DNA of 11,040 bases from NCBI GenBank assembly GCA_003566935.1, contig PXBM01000199.1:1-11040 (forward strand), read 5' to 3'. This document shows, piece by piece, positions 5,827-11,040 of the stretch (its first letter is position 1; every line of letters begins with the position of its first letter). This DNA comes from Syntrophomonadaceae bacterium (GTDB lineage Bacteria; Bacillota; Dethiobacteria; DTU022). Position numbers and translations under genes: made by a program. The notes beneath the pieces were generated by a model. That model was not told the origin of the DNA. It saw only the letters and a list, made by a program, of their open reading frames with translations, and did not search any database.

Positions 5827-6822
5827 ATGCCGCTTTTAGATACACATGGAAGAAAACATGATTACCTGAGAATATCGGTCACCGATCGCTGCAACCTGCG
5901 CTGTGTTTACTGCATGGGTGAAGACGGGATTGATCAGATCGCCCACCAGGACATCCTCAGTTATGAAGAAATAATCAGGGTAGTATCAGCTGGCGCCGAA
6001 CTGGGCATTAGTAAAATCAGGATAACCGGAGGGGAGCCTCTCGTTCGCAAAGGCATTGTTGATTTGATCAAGCAAGTTGCCGCAATCCCCGGCATCAAAG
6101 ACCTGGCCATGACTACCAACGGTATTCTGCTGCCCCGCTTTGCGGCTGATCTCAAAAAAGCCGGTTTAAACCGGGTTAATATCAGCCTGGATACTCTTAA
6201 AGCAGAAAAGTTTGAAAGCATAACCCGCTGCGGCAGGCTGCAGGATGTGTTAGACGGAATTGAAGCCGCCCTGGAACATGGTTTGCAGCCGGTTAAATTA
6301 AACACAGTTTTAATGAAAGGGATCAACGAGCAGGAAGTGCTTGACTTTCTAAAGTTAACCCTTGATAAACCAATACATGTCCGTTTTATAGAATATATGC
6401 CGATTGGAGATCACGATAAAGGCTACCGCGATCATTACCTGCCTTTAACCTATGTTGAAGAAGTTGCAGCAAATGCCGGCCTGTCTTTAACTCCCGAACC
6501 TTTACCCGGTGGCGCCGGTCCTGCTGAGAATTATACTATTCCTAACAGCCGGGGCTCCATCGGGCTGATTCACCCAATCAGCAAGCATTTTTGCGATACC
6601 TGTAACCGCCTGCGCCTGACTGCTGAAGGCAACCTGAAAGCCTGCCTCTACTGGCAGGACGAAAAACCGGTTAGGCCTGTGATAGATGACCAGGAAGCCC
6701 TGAAGAACCTGATTAAAGAGGTTTTGACCGGCAAACCGGTTGAGCACCAGATGGCTGCCGATGGCGCCTGCGGCTCAGTCCAGCCCGGGACAATGCGCGG
6801 TATGTCTAAAACAGGGGGCTAA
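5827..6822 (+). CDS. moaA: GTP 3',8-cyclase MoaA (radical SAM)
   Basis: A 331-residue protein of normal MoaA length that catalyses the first Moco step, GTP to 3',8-cyclo-7,8-dihydro-GTP, using two 4Fe-4S clusters. The N-terminal radical-SAM cluster is C22-x3-C26-x2-C29 (CNLRCVYC), preceded by R15 and followed by GGEP at 68-71. The C-terminal substrate-binding cluster is C256-x2-C259-x13-C273, with the NRLRLT arginines between. The protein ends in a GG pair, the conserved C-terminal motif of active MoaA. The usual YCMPEEG is YCMGEDG here. I chose the ATG at 5827 because AAAGGAG (5812-5818) stands 8 bases upstream and the conserved DxxGRxxxYLRxSVTDRCN block follows at once; the longer in-frame opening at 5779 lies inside the preceding gene. 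It supplies substrate to the MoaC half of the next gene. Confidence 0.97.
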   Translation: MPLLDTHGRKHDYLRISVTDRCNLRCVYCMGEDGIDQIAHQDILSYEEIIRVVSAGAELGISKIRITGGEPLVRKGIVDLIKQVAAIPGIKDLAMTTNGILLPRFAADLKKAGLNRVNISLDTLKAEKFESITRCGRLQDVLDGIEAALEHGLQPVKLNTVLMKGINEQEVLDFLKLTLDKPIHVRFIEYMPIGDHDKGYRDHYLPLTYVEEVAANAGLSLTPEPLPGGAGPAENYTIPNSRGSIGLIHPISKHFCDTCNRLRLTAEGNLKACLYWQDEKPVRPVIDDQEALKNLIKEVLTGKPVEHQMAADGACGSVQPGTMRGMSKTGG

Positions 6823-6860
6823 CAAATTAAGCTTCAGCATAGTAAACTGGAGGTGTTTTT

Positions 6861-7859
6861 TTGGCACCGGTAATTATTCACCTGGTTGCCGCTCAGTCGG
6901 AAACCGGTAAAACCACAATCATGGAAAAACTGCTCCCAGAGCTTAAACTGCATGGGCTGCGTGTAGCAGCCCTGAAAGGCAACCTGCAGCATTACGAACT
7001 TGATACCCCCGGCAAGGACAGTCAGCGCTTTGCCGATGCAGGAGCAGACATAGCCGGTCTCACCACTCCGGATAGTTTTTTCCTTTTTGGCCGTTCTGGC
7101 GATCAAGATAGCACCACTGCTGCTGCAGAAATACTTGACAGTTTCGACCTGGTGATGATTGAAGGCAATAAAAAAAGCAAAAATCCGAAAATCGAAGTGG
7201 TTCGCAGCGCAATTAACCCCGAACCGCTGCTCCCGGAGAACACTATTGCCGTAATCACCGACCGCAGGGATTTAGATCTTGAAGTGGCTGTTCTTGAACT
7301 GGGTGACAGCAAAGCCCTGGCCGAATTTATTATAAACCGCTATTTTTATCAAAAGGTTTCACATGAGAAAGAGCAAAGCAGAGACGCTTTAACCCATTTT
7401 GACCAATCCGGACGACCACGCATGGTAGACGTTTCTGAAAAAGAACAAACCACCCGTGAAGCTTATGCAAAAGGCGAAATAGCAATGGCCCCGGAAACAT
7501 TGGACCGGATTATGGCCGGAACAATGGCCAAGGGAGACGTGCTTGGAGTGGCCCAGGTTGCCGCCGTAATGGCGGTCAAGGAAACCGGTCGCCTGATCCC
7601 CATGGCCCATCCTTTAGGAATTTCAGGCGTGGAAGTAGATTTTCAACCCGACCAGGACCAAAGCAAGATCGAAATCGGGGTTAGGGTCAGGTTAACCGGC
7701 CAAACCGGTGTGGAAATGGAAGCTTTAACCGGGGTTAGCATCGCTGCCCTAACTATATATGATATGTGTAAAGCTATCGATAAGAATATGGTTATTCAGA
7801 ATATAAGGCTTGTTGAAAAGAAAGGGGGCCGCTCGGGCCATTACCGGCGCGAGAAATAA
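6861..7859 (+). CDS. MobB-MoaC fusion protein
   Basis: A 332-residue fusion. Residues 1 to about 165 resemble MobB, the GTP-binding accessory of dinucleotide cofactor formation: P-loop AAQSETGKTT ending at T19 (similar to E. coli AAWSGTGKTT), DTPGKDS near 48-54, IEGNKKSKNPKIEV, and AVITDRRDLD. The usual KHxHH stretch is replaced by KGNLQHYELD. Residues from about 177 to 332 are a full-length MoaC (cyclic pyranopterin monophosphate synthase): LTHFDQSGRPRMVDVSEK, KGDVL with K224, AHPL with H250, TGVEMEALT with E285 and E287, and YDMCK with D301 and K304. The family's LCHPL cysteine is alanine. Catalytic Lys, His, Glu, Asp and Lys are kept, so the MoaC half should be active. The start is TTG at 6861, fixed by GGAGGTG (6849-6855) with a 5-base spacer. 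It follows moaA by 38 bases. Confidence 0.93.
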   Translation: MAPVIIHLVAAQSETGKTTIMEKLLPELKLHGLRVAALKGNLQHYELDTPGKDSQRFADAGADIAGLTTPDSFFLFGRSGDQDSTTAAAEILDSFDLVMIEGNKKSKNPKIEVVRSAINPEPLLPENTIAVITDRRDLDLEVAVLELGDSKALAEFIINRYFYQKVSHEKEQSRDALTHFDQSGRPRMVDVSEKEQTTREAYAKGEIAMAPETLDRIMAGTMAKGDVLGVAQVAAVMAVKETGRLIPMAHPLGISGVEVDFQPDQDQSKIEIGVRVRLTGQTGVEMEALTGVSIAALTIYDMCKAIDKNMVIQNIRLVEKKGGRSGHYRREK

Positions 7860-7860
7860 T

Positions 7861-8775
7861 ATGGCTGAAATAGTTGCAGTCTGCACCAGCCCTGAAAAGG
7901 GACAGCGCAAGAAGAATATCGGAGAAAGTAAACTTATTAAAAACATGGGCCTTCTTGATGATGCTCATGCAGGATTCGCCCATCGCCAGGTCAGCCTGCT
8001 GGCCGAAGAATCTATTGCCAAAATGACCGACCAGGGCCTGGATGTAGGTCCCGGGGATTTTGCCGAAAACCTGACTACCCGGGGTATTGACCTGGTTAAC
8101 CTGCCTATAGGCTCCAGGCTGCAGGTTGGATCTAAAGCAATTATCAGGGTTACCCAGATCGGCAAGGAGTGCCATGATCGCTGTGCTATTTATCACCAGG
8201 CCGGCGATTGTGTTATGCCCCGCGAGGGCATCTTTGCCGAAGTGCTGCTCGAAGGACCGGTCAGGGTCGATGACCGGCTTAAGATTATAGATTCATATAA
8301 ATTCGGTATAATCACTGCCAGTGACAAGGGCTCAAAAGGTGAGCGTGAAGACTTAAGCGGCCCGGCCATAAGCGAAATCCTGCTGCCCTGGGGTGATGTT
8401 ATTGACCAGGTTATCGTTCCGGATGATCGCGCAGCCCTGGCAAAGGTTATGCGGGGTATGGTCGACAAAGGAGTCGACGCTATCTTTACCTCCGGCGGAA
8501 CGGGACTGTCTCCCCGTGATGTAACCCCTGAAGCAACCCTTGATGTCATCGACCGCCAGGTTCCCGGGATTGGGGAAGCCATGCGCCGGGAAACAGCGAC
8601 CGTAACAGCAAAATCAATGCTCTCCAGGGCAATTGCCGGCATCAGTGGTTCAACCCTGATCGTCAACCTGCCCGGCAGCCCGAAAGCAGTAACCGAGTGC
8701 CTGGCTGTCCTGACCCCGGTCCTCGACCATGCCCTGGAAACAGTCTGTGGCAAAGGCGGAGAGTGCGCGAGGTAA
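7861..8775 (+). CDS. MOSC domain fused to MogA/MoaB molybdopterin adenylyltransferase
   Basis: A 304-residue fusion. Residues 1 to about 145 are a MOSC domain: DDAHAGFAHRQVSLLAEES from 33, PGDFAENLTTRGIDL, and VTQIGKECHDRCAIYHQAGDCVMPREGIF with C104, C108 and C117. MOSC domains are linked to sulfur transfer and Mo-enzyme chemistry. Residues from about 152 to 304 are MogA/MoaB-like: FGIITASDKGSKGEREDLSGP, then GGTGLSPRDVTPEAT at 212-226 with D220, PGIGEAMR, SRAIAGISGSTLIVNLPGSPKA. MogA adenylates molybdopterin before MoeA inserts metal. The ATG at 7861 comes one base after the stop of mobB-moaC, implying translational coupling; the local ribosome site is weak (GCGAG). An upstream in-frame opening at 7810 lies in the preceding gene, and the MOSC family start fits 7861. 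Confidence 0.92.
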   Translation: MAEIVAVCTSPEKGQRKKNIGESKLIKNMGLLDDAHAGFAHRQVSLLAEESIAKMTDQGLDVGPGDFAENLTTRGIDLVNLPIGSRLQVGSKAIIRVTQIGKECHDRCAIYHQAGDCVMPREGIFAEVLLEGPVRVDDRLKIIDSYKFGIITASDKGSKGEREDLSGPAISEILLPWGDVIDQVIVPDDRAALAKVMRGMVDKGVDAIFTSGGTGLSPRDVTPEATLDVIDRQVPGIGEAMRRETATVTAKSMLSRAIAGISGSTLIVNLPGSPKAVTECLAVLTPVLDHALETVCGKGGECAR

Positions 8776-8817
8776 AACCTGGCATCCGGTAATAAAGAGA
8801 AGAAAGGATTTTTAGAT

Positions 8818-11022
8818 ATGAGCAAAACCCTGGTTTTGGCAGAAAAACCTTCGGTCGGTAAAGATTTAGCAAGGGTTTTAGGCTGCCGGAACAAGCAAAA
8901 CGGTTCCTATGAAAATGAACGCTACATTATAACCTGGGCCCTGGGACATTTGGTAACGCTTGCTGATCCCGAGGCTTACGATGAAAAATATAAAAGCTGG
9001 CGCCTGGAGGACCTGCCAATTATGCCTAACCCTTTCAGGTTGGCAGTAATTAAAGGATCTGGAAAGCAGTTTGGCATAATTAAGAAATTAATGCACAGCG
9101 GGTCGGTAAAAGATATCGTCATCGCTACAGATGCAGGCCGCGAAGGCGAGCTGGTAGCCAGATGGACTATAGAGAAAACGGGAGTAAAAAAACCCTTAAA
9201 GCGGCTGTGGATCTCATCAGTAACAGATAAGGCTATTAAGGAAGGGTTCTCCAGCTTAAGAAACGGTAAAGATTATGAAAACCTTTACGCCTCAGCGGAA
9301 GCCAGGTCCGAGGCAGACTGGGTCGTGGGCATCAACGCCACAAGAGCCCTGACCTGCAAGTTCAACGCCCAGCTGTCCTGCGGCAGGGTCCAGACCCCCA
9401 CGGTAGCCATCATTGCAACCAGGGAAAAGGAGATAAAAAGCTTCGAACCTAAATCCTATTTCGGCATTGCCGCCGAAACAAAGGACTTTACGCTAGTATG
9501 GCAGGATGAGAGATCCGGGCAGACGAGGACTTTCGATCAGGATAAGCGCGATCAAATATTAGCCGCGATCTCCGGTAAAGATGCCAGGGTAATTGAAATA
9601 AACAAGGCTTACAAGAAAAAGTACGCCCCCCGGCTTTACGACCTAACAGAGCTGCAGCGCGACGCAAACAGACTTTTCGATTTTTCGGCCAGGGAAACTT
9701 TAGCTATAATGCAGGGGCTGTACGAAAATCATAAGGTTCTCACTTACCCCCGCACAGACTCTCGTTATCTTTCCAGTGACGTGGTGGATACACTGAAAGA
9801 CAGGATCCGGGCCTGCGCAGTAGGTCCGTACCGCACTATTGCCGGACCCGTTTTAAGAAAGCCAATCACCGCAAGTAAGACTTTCGTTGATGATAGCAAG
9901 GTATCAGACCACCATGCCATCATCCCCACAGAAGAACCGGCTTCACTGAATGCATTAAGTATTCGGGAAAAGAAAATCTACGACCTGGTGGTAAAACGCT
10001 TCCTGGCCGTATTATATCCTCCCTTTGAATATGAACAGACTACGATCAAAGCCAAACTTGGCAATGAAACATTTACAGCTCGGGGCAAGATTATCCTCAT
10101 GGAAGGCTGGAAAAAAGCCTATGCCAGTGACTACGAAGATGATGAAGATGCGGAAGAAGAAGAGCGCCTGGCAGACCAGTCGCTTCCTGAAATAAACGAA
10201 GGTGAACAATTAAAAATTTCCGCTCTTAAAGAAACCTGGGGCGAGACCAAACCGCCACCCCGTTTCAACGAAGGAAGCCTGCTAAAGGCAATGGAAAGCC
10301 CGGCCAAGTACATGGCCGGTGAAGATAAAGCGTTAATCAAAAGCATTGGCAAATCTGGTGGGCTGGGCACAGTAGCCACCAGGGCTGATGTAATCGAAAA
10401 GCTTTTTAACAGTTTTCTCATAGAGCTAAAAGGTAAAGAAATCTATATTACCGCGAAGGGCAGACAACTGCTTGAACTGGTGCCGACTGAACTTAAATCT
10501 CCCGCCCTGACGGCAGAGTGGGAGTTAAAGCTGGAGGCTATTAGCAGGGGCGAACTCTCCAAGGAAAGCTATGTCGCGGAAATGAAAGATTACGCCAGGA
10601 CTGTGGTAAATGAAATTAAGGGAAGCGATAAAACTTTCAAGCATGATAACTTAACCGGCAATAGATGCCCACAGTGCGACCAATACCTGCTTGAAGTAAA
10701 AGGCAAGAAGGGGAAAATGTTAGTCTGCCAGGACAGGGAGTGCGGCCACCGGGATATGGTGGCGAGAACTACGAATGCCCGCTGCCCCCAGTGCCGCAAG
10801 AAGCTGGAGCTGCGAGGCTCGGGAGACGGGCAGCTATTTACCTGCCGGTGCGGCTACCGGGAAAAACTGTCCACCTTCGAAGCGAGAAAGAAAAAGGAAG
10901 GGAAAAAAGTTTCCAAAAAAGAAGTCTCCAAATATATAAGGGAACAAAATAAAGAAGACGACCGGCCGATCAACACCGCCCTGGCCGATGCCCTGAAAGA
11001 TCTGAAACCCGGGAAAAAATAA
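8818..11022 (+). CDS. topB: DNA topoisomerase III (type IA)
   Basis: A 734-residue type IA topoisomerase that passes single strands and decatenates DNA. The TOPRIM domain begins with VLAEKPSVGKDLARVLG (about 6-22), and the acidic motif DAGREGE at 105-111 supplies metal-binding D105, E109 and E111. QLSCGRVQTPTVAII near 189-203 is a typical type IA motif, and the active-site tyrosine is Y310 in TYPRTDSRYLSSD. The C-terminus carries two topoisomerase zinc-finger modules: C617-x2-C620 with C637 and C642, and C656-x2-C659 with C676 and C678. A highly charged lysine-rich tail follows. The ATG at 8818 has AAAGGA (8803-8808) 9 bases upstream. It follows the Moco operon by 42 bases with no terminator in the gap, so read-through is possible. 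It is intact and looks functional. No terminator is seen in the 18 bases left after the stop. Confidence 0.96.
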   Translation: MSKTLVLAEKPSVGKDLARVLGCRNKQNGSYENERYIITWALGHLVTLADPEAYDEKYKSWRLEDLPIMPNPFRLAVIKGSGKQFGIIKKLMHSGSVKDIVIATDAGREGELVARWTIEKTGVKKPLKRLWISSVTDKAIKEGFSSLRNGKDYENLYASAEARSEADWVVGINATRALTCKFNAQLSCGRVQTPTVAIIATREKEIKSFEPKSYFGIAAETKDFTLVWQDERSGQTRTFDQDKRDQILAAISGKDARVIEINKAYKKKYAPRLYDLTELQRDANRLFDFSARETLAIMQGLYENHKVLTYPRTDSRYLSSDVVDTLKDRIRACAVGPYRTIAGPVLRKPITASKTFVDDSKVSDHHAIIPTEEPASLNALSIREKKIYDLVVKRFLAVLYPPFEYEQTTIKAKLGNETFTARGKIILMEGWKKAYASDYEDDEDAEEEERLADQSLPEINEGEQLKISALKETWGETKPPPRFNEGSLLKAMESPAKYMAGEDKALIKSIGKSGGLGTVATRADVIEKLFNSFLIELKGKEIYITAKGRQLLELVPTELKSPALTAEWELKLEAISRGELSKESYVAEMKDYARTVVNEIKGSDKTFKHDNLTGNRCPQCDQYLLEVKGKKGKMLVCQDRECGHRDMVARTTNARCPQCRKKLELRGSGDGQLFTCRCGYREKLSTFEARKKKEGKKVSKKEVSKYIREQNKEDDRPINTALADALKDLKPGKK

Positions 11023-11040
11023 ATCAAACAAAATGTCCCC

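Noticed and set aside
5961..6326. 121-residue minus-strand open frame
   Set aside because: It is antisense to the moaA radical-SAM core, with no ribosome site or recognisable motif.
7810..7860. Longer N-terminus for the MOSC-MogA protein
   Set aside because: The extra residues overlap the MoaC C-terminus in another frame and precede the normal MOSC start.
8193..8894. 233-residue open frame on the minus strand
   Set aside because: It is antisense to the clearly coding MogA half, is low-complexity (Ser/Arg/Pro-rich), and has no family resemblance; it is a shadow frame.
1..11040. A wholly new defence, mobile or CRISPR-type system
   Set aside because: I found no transposase, integrase, direct-repeat array, toxin-antitoxin pair or unassigned gene cluster; every long frame belongs to a recognisable family.

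Overview
The window reads as a chromosomal segment of an anaerobic Gram-positive bacterium, probably a Clostridia-type Firmicute of moderate G+C. This is inferred from the strong AGGAGG-like ribosome sites, the frequent TTG starts, a transcription-terminating molybdenum-cofactor riboswitch, and the protein types (Memo-like dioxygenase, short-chain CHR pair, MoeA fused to a molybdate-binding-like domain). I cannot name the species.

Layout: (1) bases 1-412, minus strand, carry the N-terminal part of a Memo/LigB-type class III extradiol dioxygenase homologue that runs off the left edge. (2) Bases 413-632 are a divergent control region with a promoter in each direction, a perfect 11-bp inverted repeat in the rightward promoter, and two small repeated hairpins in the leftward leader. 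(3) Bases 633-2261 hold a MarR-family regulator followed by two overlapping short CHR-family (chromate transporter-like) genes. (4) Bases 2262-2670 are a long leader holding an extended -10 promoter, a Moco-type riboswitch aptamer and an intrinsic terminator. (5) Bases 2671-8775 form a tightly packed molybdenum (or tungsten) cofactor operon: moeA, a second moeA fused to a binding-protein-like domain, moaA, a mobB-moaC fusion and a MOSC-mogA fusion. (6) Bases 8818-11022 encode DNA topoisomerase III, 42 bases after the operon with no terminator visible between them.

How it works together: MoaA and the MoaC half convert GTP to cyclic pyranopterin monophosphate. The MogA half adenylates molybdopterin, the two MoeA proteins insert the metal, and the MobB half assists nucleotide attachment. 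The MOSC half may handle sulfur. Molybdopterin synthase (MoaD/MoaE), MoeB, MobA and the ModABC transporter are absent here and must lie elsewhere or be replaced. When cofactor is abundant, the riboswitch probably folds so that the terminator forms, shutting off the operon. The most distinctive features are three domain fusions in one Moco operon, a readable aptamer/terminator/antiterminator design, and a clean candidate MarR operator. I see no transposon, CRISPR array, tRNA or rRNA, and no convincing wholly new system.
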